A DNA stretch of 64,000 bases from Zonotrichia leucophrys gambelii. Taxonomy: Eukaryota > Chordata > Aves > Passeriformes > Passerellidae. How positions within the stretch are numbered: the stretch's first letter is position 1; each line of letters starts with the position of its first letter. This document shows positions 26,201 to 36,426 of the stretch, in pieces. The notes under the pieces were generated by a model. It saw only the letters and a program-made list of their open reading frames with translations, did no database searches and had not been told where the DNA came from. The stretch covers positions 56,947,075-57,011,074 of the forward strand of contig NC_088172.1 of assembly GCF_028769735.1 (NCBI RefSeq), read 5' to 3'. Made by a program: the position numbers and the translations under genes.

Positions 26201-29200
26201 CAGCTGGTTCACAGCTGCTTTTGGTTTGTTACTACGATAATTAAAATATCCTTAAGATCCTTTAAACAGGTTAACAGAGTGTTGTACTTGCTTCAAACCC
26301 TTGGTATGTCTGGCCAACCTATTCACAGTGTGATAACCAAAAACCACTTCATTAACTGCAGGTAAGGTTTAATTAATTTAGTAGGGTATGTTCAGGGCCA
26401 AGTTCTTTCTTGGAATTTCCCTGTATTACTCACTTGACATCTACAAACAGTGCAGAGGTTTCTAAGGAAATTAACAATATTTATACACAATTTAAACAAT
26501 GGCCAGTCTGTGGAAGTTTGCTGAGAGAAACATGAAGCAGACAGAGCAAATAAAAAAAAGGTATTTGGATGAGATCAAGTCTTCAGGTGCTAACTAACTT
26601 TGAGAGTTATGAGAACAAAGTTGCTAGTTTTATACCTAAAACCTATATAGTGAGGAACTGACATAGATTAGCCAGGATGTTTATTCAAGTATAGTTTAGA
26701 GAGTATCAGTTTAATATTACAGGGCAAGTAATTTTCTGTCTTCCTATGAGTATATACTCAAGTAAATAACTTTTATTCTGAAAAAAAATTGAGAAAAATA
26801 ATTGTTCAGGGAAGAGTAATCTATTTAAAATAGCTTTCCCATGTGGGAAGCTATTATTCTGGTGAAATATTCTGGTCCCTTTCATAGACAAGCCCTTCTC
26901 TAATCTAATCTGCCTACATACCATTCTTTTGTTTCCCTCAGTAGAAGCAGAAAGTCTTTTGTATGACTCCAATGGGTGTGATGCAAACTACTCAGGTGAA
27001 TAAAAAAGAGAAGTAAAAAGATTAAGGAAGAATTTAGATATCACTGGTTCCCTTATTCTTGTACACACTATACTCCATAAATGTTTGTAAATGTGGAAAA
27101 GAACCTTACCTTTGAGAAAAGGGATTATGAACATTTGGACAAAACTTAGGCAAATTCTTTCTTCTATCAGATAGTGTGCCTGAACATTTGTTTTACCAGT
27201 TTATGATTACAGACTGGATGGGGAGATCTATCTCACCAAGATGTGTAACTCTTGCCATCTCTGTATGAGATGTGGCAGGCTAGATCACCTTTCTCTCCTG
27301 GACCACTTGTTTATCTTAAAAAATGCAGTCCCTCCACTGATGCCACTGCAACCACTGACACTCCTTGGAAGGCTTTTAGAAGGAAGCCATGTGTTTGAGA
27401 CACTACTCTATAGTGGGGAAATCAACATCTACTCAAGCTGTGTATGAATAACTCAGTAATTTATAAATCCTTTCTTTCCACTCTCTGACATTTGTGTACC
27501 TAAAAATTCTCATCAGAACAACTTTGAACGTGCTTTACACTCAGTGCATCCTCCTTGTTTTAGCTTAAAGCAGATGTTCAGACCCCCCTAAACCCCGAAC
27601 ATGTGAACATTCAGTTCTGAAGTACTCTGAGTTCTTATCTCAGAACTGATTCGCTCACTTTCACTCAGTGATTAAAAAGCTGGAGATAATTGCAACTATG
27701 CATGTGTCCTTTTGCTGTGTGAACAAATGCTGGTGTTGGAACAAACTAAGCTTCAAAGATTTTTCATCTGAATGAGTTAGTTTGTTCTTACTTTCAGCTC
27801 CCTGTTGCAGCAGGGACACAACCCAGTTTACACATGACCTGTAGTAACATGACCTACAGTAACACTGCTAAACAGTTTCACTCTGTACATAGTCTTGCAT
27901 GCTTGTTGCAACAGAATTAGACCATTCTTAGATGCAGAATTTTAGTCACCTTAAAGCCATCTAGGGATCTTCCTAATTTGGTTGTGCTTCCATATTTATC
28001 TCTTTTGCATAAATGGTCTTCCTGAAGGATATGAATGAACAGGATACTTTTCTCAAGCAAACACCTAAAAATACCAGAGTCTGCAAGCTAAAATTAAAAT
28101 AAACCCTGGAGAATTGCCTCTTGCTTTAGTCTCATTGCTGTGGTATCTAAATATAGTCTGAAAAACAAATAAATGGATCCAGCCCATTTGAATTCTAGTT
28201 AAACTGGGACAGAGATCCTCAACCCTGATCAAACACCAGGGAGCAACCCAGCCTGTGCAGGACTGCCTATCTCTATGTTCAGCTCTGAAAGCTCTCTGAG
28301 TGCTTAATTTGGGGTACTTGTGCTCAGAAGGACGTTGGCACTTAAGGGAGTGTGCAAAGGCAATAGAAGACCACAGGGAATGAAGGTAGCCTGGATCTGC
28401 AGTAGCTGAGGGTTCCCTCCCTGTATTCCAGGTCAGACATCTAGAAGGGTATGAGTGCCTTCAGGACTAAGGAACATCCTTAGATGCCCAAACAAATCAC
28501 TTTCTCTGTGGACTTTTTAAAACAGGTAAAGGGACATCTCTCTGTAATTTTTAGGGGCTTAACTTCAGTGATTCTACACAAAGAAAGTCCTTCTAGAGCC
28601 AAGTACCTAAAAGTTTAGTGATGCCATGCCTAATTAAGACATTTAAATGAGGCAATTTGCATTCCACACAAAGTAATGTAGCATGCAGAATTTTTAACTG
28701 AACAATAATATACAATGCTTAAAAATAAGCTCCTAAGGGAAGAGTGTTTAAAAACCTGAAAATAAAACAAAAAAGTGGGATAAAATGCAAATCAGGACTT
28801 TCATGTGGTTTGATCCTGCTTATCCACTCCTCCTTTGCAACATAAATACTTAAATGAGAAATTAACACTTTCATCATGCTTCCCTCAACCTTCTGGGACA
28901 TCAGACAGCACCTTCCCAAGCTGGAAAAGGAAGCTTGCTACAAGAAGAGAAACAAATGTGAAAACACAGCTTTTCTACAGACTTGTATACGGTTTGTACT
29001 GGAGAACTACGAGTTTGCACAAGGTAGAGTAAGACAGACTAATATGATAACCTTTCTTTTGGTAACTGTGGCTGAACTTACCTGTCTGGATACCAGGAAA
29101 ATATTCATATCATTATATGAAATATTCATAGTTAAGCAGAAGGTGACAAATGCAAGTAGTACAAGATGGATAAAAGCTGCTTGAAAGCAAACTGCCAGAA

Positions 29201-32200
29201 ATTTTGCTGCATGGAAATGACCACCTGGGAAGAGGCTACAGATGGAATTCCATGAGGGCTAGTCCGTATTTGCTTTGAACCAGAGAGTTAACACAAAGAT
29301 GCGAATGTAGAACTGTCGATGAGTGGAGGACCAGAATATCTTACAAATAGCAGACAAGTTAGAATACTGAAGCAATGGAAACAGAATGAAACCTGTACAA
29401 AATGCAGGGATGTGCACTTGGAAACGTGTGGTACAGAGCCTTGGTTACTTGGTGTCTGCTGGAAATAGCAGCAAAGGAGGAGCAAGCCTAAGTGATTAAG
29501 TCAGCTGTAGGTTGACAACATCACCATGGCACAATCACCAAACCTGCAAGCGTTACCATGAAATGTACCACAAAACATATTTCTGTATGTGCCACAACAA
29601 AAGGCACAGCTGAGACCCCAGCTGAAGTACTGTACGTTTCTGGTGACTTCTCTTTCAGAAGAGATGAATGCAAACCAGAACTCCTGTAGTATTTATCTAT
29701 ATCTTGGCACTGTAACAATGCCTGAGGCCTGTGGTATCATGATATGGCACATGCAAATGCTATGTTCCATTCCTGGAACATATCATTTACACCCGGAAGG
29801 ACTCTGAAGATGAATGGAGAGTCTCACTTACAAGAGGAGTCTTAAAAGACCTTGGCTTTCTCAGTCTAGTAAAACGAAGAAACCTCATAAGCACAGACAG
29901 CAGAGGGACAGAACTCCTGAAGCAAAAGCCAATGCAGACATTAATTAAGATAAGCCAGTCATGAATACATTTAGGATGAAAATCAGAAAAAGGTTTGTAA
30001 TCATAAGAGCACAAAGGTAAGAAACCCTGAGAAAAATAACTGGAATATCAGGAGGTTGAATTTATGATGTGGGAATACCAAAAGTTGTTGCTGCATCTTA
30101 TGACTTTTAAACCAATTGCAAATAGGTTGTTTCATCTTAAAATATGATAGAAGAGTTGAATGAATTCACAGCAGAGGATAAAGGCAAAGAGAACACTCAC
30201 CAGAAACAGCCAAAGTCATGATGCAGGCACAGGAATTACACTGGACAGTGGGATCCTCTGATTCAAGCAGATCCAGAATTGGCTCAAGTAAACCCATTTG
30301 GACAACTAATTCTTTGTCAACTATTCAAAAATTCAAGAAAAATTGACAAATAAAAAAGTAAGCAGTTAGTGATTTTGTGGGAAGAATACATCATCCATTG
30401 ACTGCTTTGGAGATCTACATTAAGATTATACAAAATAGAACTAAGATAGAAACAGCCAGAAAGCCACTCTCAGTCTCCAGCTAGGTTTGTTTAATTCTCC
30501 TTCAGATGCATGAAAGAGTGTAACAGATGTTTGGAGGTTTTAGGCCAGAAGGTCCCAAATCAGGTGAATTTTGGCAAGAGCAACTGCAGCTTTCCAATAG
30601 GTTCACAACTTACTCAGCAACGCCGCTCGCCCCTTTCTTTAAATATAATTTTTCTTTGTAAACAGTGACATGATATTATTTGCAGCAAAATCCTTAAAAA
30701 AGAAAGCAAAGAAAAAAGCTAACTTCACTGAAGACTGACCCTGTCTTCTGCTATTATAGGACTGCAGGATGGAACACTTGTTGTGGCCCGGGTGACCAGG
30801 AGTGCAGTAGTAGGAGCAACAAGGACTCTGCTGATGAGGTGTGGCATGTTCATGCCCTGTCTATCAACATAAACTTTATTGGGAAGTTATTCTTCTGCAT
30901 CTCCCAAATTCTATCTCAAGTCCATTTTCCCCTTTAGTTACAGAAGCAAGTGAATTATACTAAGCATTTAAAACTTTTTTCCTCTGCAAGCAATTTAAGA
31001 CTAAGGTCCAGTTCATAAATAATCAGAAAATAAACACTGTCTTGTACACAGAGTTTACTTCTATTAGCTGTATCCATTGGTTGAAAGGAAAAATGTCTGT
31101 AGATCCAAGAATGAGAATAGAATTCCCACACTGGCCTGGGAATAATCTATCAGCCTTTGCACACAGATCCAAGAACTCTTGTCCCATTATAAAATGTAGC
31201 TGGAGGGATTTGATCTATCTTGGTGCACCAGAAGTTCTGTATCTTGCACTCAGAATCAGACTCACACTTGTCCTATGAGGAACACAAAAAAAAGGAATCT
31301 AGATTTGCATAGAAGTGCCCACCTTCTATCTGAGTCTGGCTGAACAGATACTTCTTCACCTGAAGAGAGATGTGTCATTAATTACTCACTATTTCCTTCC
31401 AGCAGGAAGTTGACAAGGGACAAGGACGACATCTGCTGCACTTCCAGGTCAGCAGAACGTAGTAAGGCATAGAAGGGTTCCAGATGTTCCACGGGCAGGG
31501 GGATGTTCACTGCAAGAGTGAGAGGAAATATTCATGAGTCCCACTGATCATCACAGTCACATTTTTCCCTTGATGGACTTAAGCCTGAGGTGCTCCCATA
31601 CACAGGCAGAGTGGTATTCACCTTTATTAAAATTCCACTGCTACTAGCAAACAGGGCAAGTTTCCTGAAGAGGTTTTGAATAATCAAGTACTTCGAAAAT
31701 ACCATGGGAAGGGAAGCAGCGTGCCTTGCTACCAAACAAGTCATTCTGCCTCACAGCACGTCCTTGCCTTGTGGCCACCTGCACTTTTTATCCAGCAAAT
31801 AATACACGGGATAAAGCTATAATCCAAGCGACAGAATATTCTCTTTGAAGTAAAATTAAAATAAACAAATAAATAAATTGCAACCGGCTTATTGCTAGTA
31901 TTTTTTTTGGTTTTTTTGTAGAATTCAAACTCTTCCTGATATTTTATTTGGGATATCTAGGCTGACTCCTAATTATTAACAAACTACCTCAAGAGCCAAG
32001 TGCTCCCACAGAATATTTGGAACAAAGAAGAGTGTGTCCTTCATAACTTTTCACTACAATCTATCTTCTGGAGCATTGTCCTTTTTTGTATATAATTTTT
32101 AACATTAACTGGTCACTATGTCCATTTCCTTTCACCATATTTTGACTGTGTTGCTTTCAGGAGATTAAGTATACACTAACTTTAAATACTTTGGGTTCTG

Positions 32201-35200
32201 CTGAGCTTCACTTAAGTGTAACAATTTCATAAGTAAGAGTCTTTTATAATTGTAAGAGATATCTCCTTATAGCAAAACCAGAACTGACTCTGCCTATGTG
32301 GCAATGACAGTTTTCCATCTTCCTTAGCAAACAACATGGCATGAAAGCAAAAAAATAAACTTGCTTAATGAATCAAAAGGAGTTTCACAGTTTGAAATAA
32401 TATTTTTATTTATAATTACACAAAAATTTTCAAATGCTTACTGAGAGAACTTACTGTGCTGACTCACGTGCAAGTAATAGAGCGCAGCTGACTGCTGCAA
32501 ACCTGGATTTTCTGAAAAGGATAAGGTCCTCAAGGCTTCCAGAGGGTCCTTTCCCAGTGGAGACATTTCAAAATCTAAAGATGTAAAATGACAGCACAGG
32601 CTTAATTACATCTGTAAAGAGTTAGTTTACAAAAAGAAATTAAAATTTAAAGCCAACCAAACACATAAGGATTTTTGTATTCCATAAAGCCCATCTATCT
32701 TTATTCGTGTTTCCATGAGCAGAAGCAATAGATGAACTGGGAATAACCTGTCCTTGGCAATGCCTCTTGTAAAGCTCATAAAGCTAGTGATTGGAAACAA
32801 GATAAATTATAACCTTTAGACACTTTTATGCTATCTAATATAAATGCAGGTGTTCTTGTTCTCCACAAAAATCTTTACCTTTTTCTGAATCTTTGTTAAA
32901 ATACTGAACATGGTGTTATTAGTTAAGTAAGAGTATATATTTCTATTTTATGTTGTATTTCTACATATATTTATAAGCATAGAAAGAGTATATATTTCTA
33001 AGTTACCATATCTGAAGTTCACTGTGTTTCCTGTCTTGGGTATTGAAATCAGGATTTAAAGGAATAGCAACATGGACTGCAAACTGGCTTGCCTCAGGCT
33101 TAAATTTCTAGCATGAGTCTACCTGTTCTCGAGTATGATAGCTCCCCTATGAATAAACCAGATGTTCAACAACAGTCATCAAGCAATAGCAGTCATGCAT
33201 GACTTCTGTAAGTCACTGCATACTATAATATGTGGAATGGAGCAGCAGAGAGGAAAAGGAAAGGGACATTGAATGAAAGAACAGAGTTAAAACGGAAATA
33301 TAATTGATCAACTGGTGGAGCACACAATGACAAGATATATTTTCAGGCAATAGATTAAAGCTGTGCAATAATGATTGAAACATTTCTGTGAAAAGTACCT
33401 AGCTATTACCTCCCACGAGACAAAGAAATGTGAGGGATGTGAGAAGCATGAGTGTTCATGCCTCACTGCAAAACACAGCCAGTATCTCAAGCCATTAGAA
33501 GCTGCTGACATGTCAAGACTAGCAAACTCCTACCCTCAGAATTAGGCAAGTGAGCTTCACAGAACTGCTTCATATAAAGACAATTTTTAAAAATAATTAG
33601 TAGTATACACCAAGGGAAGGACGCGCCTGTGTGTGCAAGGTTTTAGACAAAAAAACCCCAAAAAATCTCTTCATGTGGTTTAATTCTGTTCCTTTCACTA
33701 TCTGAACCTGATCCATCTGATTCTTCTATATGTGGTTTTGTCTGGGAGAGTGATAAAACTGAAACCACTCAAAATCTTCACCTGCTCAAAATATCAAAAT
33801 TTGCTGCCCTGGTTAACAGATGAGTATGATGATCAACCATGAAGTCTCTCCTTGCACCCAAATTGTCCAAATGTTGTTTGCTTATTATATTTTGTTCCCA
33901 TTTATTATATTTTGTTTATTATATTTTGTTTATTATATTTTGTTTTGAGGATAGGCTTGTTCCCTCTTGGAATAAAATACAAAGGTGAGTGTTAAAGTAA
34001 GAGGGATGTGTCTTGGTTCTCTTTGTGAGGCTTCCCTGCCTCCATTTGTCTAGGCAGTAAGATCTGGCCATCCAGACAACCAGATTGGTTCTGCTTCCTG
34101 GGTGCTGTATTGTCCTGTCATGGACAGTGGGACCTCCTTGAAACCCCTCATTGTCATGGGTACTGTTGTCAGAGAAGCCCTAGGTTTCCTGCTGCTGTGC
34201 CCCAGCTCCCATAGATCCAAGACAGAGCAGAGTTTTGAAGATGGATCTCAGAGAGGAAAGGATCTCTCAAGAAAACACACATTTAGTGTTTTCAGGGAAC
34301 ACCAGTGGCTGCTACAAGGAGCTATTCTGGCCTCCCCCTCATTACATCTCAGCCATCAGCTGTGCAGGGACACTGCCAAGAGTCTCCCATACACTCAGGA
34401 GCACGCTGGACTTTGGAAGAGAAAGTTCAGCCCTGGAAGATCTCCACTGTATAACAAGCTGAAAGATCTGTCCCTATTCTGGATATGAATGTCAAGATTT
34501 AAACCAGGTCTAAAGGTGCAACAATCAGTGAACCTTAGCAGAAGCACAGGACCCACCACATTCACTGGATAATGGCACCAGCTTGTTGTATACCAACTGA
34601 GGCTAATCCACACACGTTCCCAACTACCAGAGTCACAGCAATTATTCCACAGGCTGTTCCATGACAGATCATTTCAAACAGAATTAACCATGTCACACCA
34701 AGGAAAAATGTCTCTCCTGGCTCCCCTTAGAAGATTGTTTCATGTTCCCAAAAAGACAAGTAAATGAATAGTACCTTCACACAAACCAAAGTAGGGGACT
34801 GTGCAATTTTGTGTAGTAGCTTTAGCCCAAAGCTGTTAAACATAAAGTATACCCAATCAGTTTTGAGACAAAGCAAAACCAATCAAGCAATGACCCCTTT
34901 ATCTTGAGATAAGGACTATTTTTAGACTGGACAACCAACAAAGTACACTCATTCAAGATGACTGCAGAAGTGAAATAAGATTTCCTATTGATATTGTATC
35001 CTAGGACAGGACAAAGAGGATATCACAAATAGAAAAACAGAGGAATTAGGCAGATAACCTGTAAAGCAAAGGAGACAGATGAAGAGTTATGGATCCGCTT
35101 TGATTCAAACAGAATCCCACAATTGTAATTAAGCCTGATGTCTAAAACATTTGCACAAAAGCACAGTTGCTTGGAATCCTGAGAGCTCAGTGATGCTTGT

Positions 35201-35923
35201 CCCAGGGTGACTTTGATCTTCCTCATGTATAGCCCAGACATTCCTAGCATAAGTCCCAGTATTCAGCCAACACAGTGGTGCACAACTGTGCGCATCACAC
35301 TGTGATCTGCCCACTCACAGCTCAGTACTCATGTAGCATCCAGTCCTATCAAAGCATATGTCCAATTTTGTCAGTTCTTTTTGACTGACTTCAAAAAAGT
35401 AACTTTAATTTCTAGAAGGACTCACTTTTATGAAACACATTTACATGGGTTATATATTAACAGTGGTGGCAGAGCAAGAAAGTTATTGACCCCTTCTACC
35501 CAGATCCAACTGTTGCACGACTTGAGCCCTTGGTGTCCTGTATGCAAAGAAAATGCTCTGTAAGCTCTGGCCTTTCCTCATCATCACCGAGCTGCTCAAT
35601 GCCATACCAGAGCAGATCAGATAGCAATTTGCTTTCAACCCACAAAATTAATCCCCTTGCTCTTTCACAATCCTTCAGAAAAAGAAAGTCTTCTCACCTG
35701 TTTCAATATGCTGCAGAAACTCCTGTGCAGTCACTCTCTCATGAGGCTGTAGGATGGGCTTGTACAGCTGCCTGTTTTTAGAGCTGTTCTGTTTTAAGCA
35801 GGAGCAATTGCTTATCAGAGTTAAGCATTCCTTGATGCCTTGCACCAAGTCAGAGGACATCCTCTGAACAAAGCCTATGAAGTCCCGCAGGAGCTGCATG
35901 CATCGTCCACATAGCTGACCCAT
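11128..35923 (-). CDS. Vac8-like armadillo-repeat protein, 574 aa, 14 coding exons (complete)
   Basis: Reconstructed by hand from GT-AG junctions. Exons from 5' to 3': 35923-35698, 32574-32455, 31509-31390, 30320-30201, 26016-25894, 24859-24777, 22896-22771, 21949-21904, 20769-20636, 16337-16209, 14614-14500, 13614-13480, 12302-12177 and 11249-11128. The total is 1725 bases with every phase matching, so 574 residues plus stop. Yeast Vac8, a vacuolar-membrane armadillo protein, is almost the same length (578). Residues 1-75 form a basic, Cys-containing N-terminus starting MGQLCGRC, a plausible myristoylation and palmitoylation signal. From about residue 80, tandem armadillo repeats follow ([66 protein letters not shown]). 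The C-terminus is a helical, Gln/Glu-rich tail ([17 protein letters not shown]). The armadillo family is certain. The Vac8-type label is inferred from length, N-terminus and repeat wording. Function in birds is unknown to me; a membrane-anchored scaffold is the natural guess. Confidence 0.85.
12062..12115 (+). mobile_element. CR1 3'-tail fragment
   Basis: AGGTCTTTTCCAACCCTAAT followed by TATTCTGTGA-like sequence is the terminal part of a CR1 element in plus orientation, cut short. It lies in the intron between armadillo exons 13 and 14, antisense to the gene. Confidence 0.6.
12177..12302 (-). CDS. Armadillo gene coding exon 13
   Basis: Reads (E)[18 protein letters not shown] and [17 protein letters not shown] plus one base. 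Acceptor TTTACGCAG, donor GTACGT. It retains the repeat-end pattern LGISTLCRL. Confidence 0.83.
13480..13614 (-). CDS. Armadillo gene coding exon 12
   Basis: Reads (E)[18 protein letters not shown] and [14 protein letters not shown] plus one base. Acceptor CTGCCTTCCAG, donor GTAACT. The repeat is less canonical here. Confidence 0.83.
14500..14614 (-). CDS. Armadillo gene coding exon 11
   Basis: Reads [20 protein letters not shown] and [16 protein letters not shown] plus one base. Acceptor TTGTGGCAG, donor GTATGG. Confidence 0.86.
16209..16337 (-). CDS. Armadillo gene coding exon 10
   Basis: Reads [20 protein letters not shown] and [18 protein letters not shown], phase 0 on both sides, acceptor TCTCCTCAG, donor GTAGGT. 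One repeat. Confidence 0.88.
16905..17165 (-). mobile_element. CR1 LINE 3' fragment
   Basis: Read on plus: AATCACAGAATGACCTGGCT, AAGGACCTTAAAGATCATCT, CCATGGGCAGGAACACCTTC, GATGGGGCATCCACAAATTC and CTGGGCAACGTGTTCCAGTG. This is the reverse complement of the young CR1 3' consensus, 5'-truncated as usual. It lies in the intron between armadillo exons 9 and 10. Confidence 0.9.
20636..20769 (-). CDS. Armadillo gene coding exon 9
   Basis: Reads (V)[18 protein letters not shown] and [18 protein letters not shown], ending NQ in phase 0 before GTATGG. The acceptor at CCATGCCAG is required by phase. A second AG lies 11 bases further in. Confidence 0.88.
21904..21949 (-). CDS. Armadillo gene coding exon 8 (46-base micro-exon)
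   Basis: Reads [15 protein letters not shown] plus one base, between acceptor CAAGCAG and donor GTAAGC. It was found because exon 7 to exon 9 alone would omit the second and third helices of a repeat. Including it restores both the repeat and the reading phase with the first AG of exon 9. Confidence 0.85.
22771..22896 (-). CDS. Armadillo gene coding exon 7
   Basis: Reads [20 protein letters not shown] and ..[15 protein letters not shown] in phase 0. Acceptor CTTTGCAG, donor GTAAAG. The plus-strand frame over the same bases is a shadow. Confidence 0.9.
23425..24035 (+). mobile_element. Solo LTR of an avian endogenous retrovirus
   Basis: A GC-moderate block ends with CTATTAAAGAACTGTTATTT, TTGCCTGAGAGCCCCCTTAA, ATAGCAATTCGGAGGGGTGG and GGGGAGGCTCCTGCCTTGCT. 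This R/U5-like 3' end is familiar from avian LTRs, and ATTAAA serves as the poly(A) signal. No internal retroviral genes flank it. It sits in the intron between armadillo exons 6 and 7, antisense to the gene. The left boundary is approximate. Confidence 0.7.
24777..24859 (-). CDS. Armadillo gene coding exon 6
   Basis: An 83-base exon reading (E)[18 protein letters not shown] and ESPDSEVQ. It ends in phase 0 just before helix 2, so this repeat is split across two exons. Confidence 0.88.
25894..26016 (-). CDS. Armadillo gene coding exon 5
   Basis: Reads (E)[18 protein letters not shown] and [18 protein letters not shown]. The N-x-x-A-I, G-V-T-P-L-L and A-x-x-A-I-L-N-L pattern is that of Vac8 and beta-catenin repeats. 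Acceptor TTCTCCAG, donor GTACTT. Confidence 0.9.
29290..29965 (+). mobile_element. Old diverged CR1 fragment
   Basis: Scattered phrases in the right order for CR1: GGCACAGCTGAGACCCCAGC with TGAAGTACTGTACGTTTCTG, then CCTTGGCTTTCTCAGTCTAG with TAAAACGAAGAAACCTCATA. The sequence is strongly decayed. It lies in the intron between armadillo exons 4 and 5. The call is from memory of the consensus, and the left end is uncertain. Confidence 0.45.
30201..30320 (-). CDS. Armadillo gene coding exon 4
   Basis: Reads (I)[18 protein letters not shown] and [18 protein letters not shown], a textbook armadillo repeat in a 120-base exon with phase 1 on both sides. Donor GTGAGT. Confidence 0.9.
31390..31509 (-). 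CDS. Armadillo gene coding exon 3
   Basis: Acceptor TTGCAG, donor GTGAGT. Reads (M)[18 protein letters not shown] and [19 protein letters not shown]; the last two helices of a repeat are clear. Confidence 0.87.
32455..32574 (-). CDS. Armadillo gene coding exon 2
   Basis: Reads (D)[18 protein letters not shown] onward to YYLHVSQH. Donor GTAAGT is used. A second consensus donor, GTGAGT, lies 13 bases upstream inside the exon but would break the frame. First armadillo repeat. Confidence 0.85.
33882..33943. repeat. 14-bp tandem repeat (TTATTATATTTTGT)
   Basis: Three perfect head-to-tail copies at 33902-33943 and a fourth copy at 33882-33895, separated by six bases. It lies in the intron between armadillo exons 1 and 2. 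Confidence 0.9.
35698..35923 (-). CDS. Armadillo gene coding exon 1
   Basis: The start MGQLCGRC is the first in-frame ATG after a run without one, in a good context (A at -3, G at +4). The exon ends ..QHIET plus one base before donor GTGAGA. A pyrimidine tract ends in AG just before the ATG, so this may be the 3' part of an internal exon. Confidence 0.8.
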
Positions 35924-36403
35924 TCTTGTTCCAGCAGCAGCACAAAGCAAGAAGAAAAGGAAGGAGACGGAAACAAAAGTTTCTTCTCAATTTGTCAGCT
36001 TTTTGCACTAGCTTGCCTCCTCACTGTTTGTTCTGTCTTACAGATATTAACACCACACCATGCACAGATGCTGTAAGGCAGACAGACTTCTGAGTCCAAA
36101 AGAATACATTTCACACGGCTGGTTTCTGTAGATCTCCTGAAGTTCATAAATTATTATTATTATTTAAAATGAGTGCACTGGAGACACCCCTTCCTTTCAT
36201 TTGAACAGAAGTAAGATAATGACCTAAACTCATTTCATAGAGAGCAAATGGAGCTTAGGTTATGGATCATCCACCAAAGCCGGTATGAGACTAGAAAACT
36301 CTGGGATAATGCAACCTGTTTTTGTAAGGCAGCTTTCCACATGAAAGGTAGGCACCACCTTGTCTGCATGTGTACAAGCTGCAGCTACCAATTGGAGAGA
36401 GGA

Positions 36404-36426
36404 AGATAAAAAAAAAAAAAAAAACA
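36404..36426. repeat. Poly(A) run
   Basis: About eighteen A residues after GGAAGATAA. No flanking element is recognised that would make it a retrotransposon tail. Confidence 0.7.

Noticed and set aside
32928..33002. Direct repeat of AGAGTATATATTTCT about 60 bases apart
   Set aside because: Short, AT-rich and unaccompanied by any other structure; likely chance or microsatellite-like.
36044..36080. Tiny minus-strand segment flanked by acceptor CTGCCTTACAG and a GTAAGA donor, upstream of the armadillo start
   Set aside because: It could be a 5' UTR exon, but it is about 30 bases with no supporting evidence, so it is not listed as a feature.
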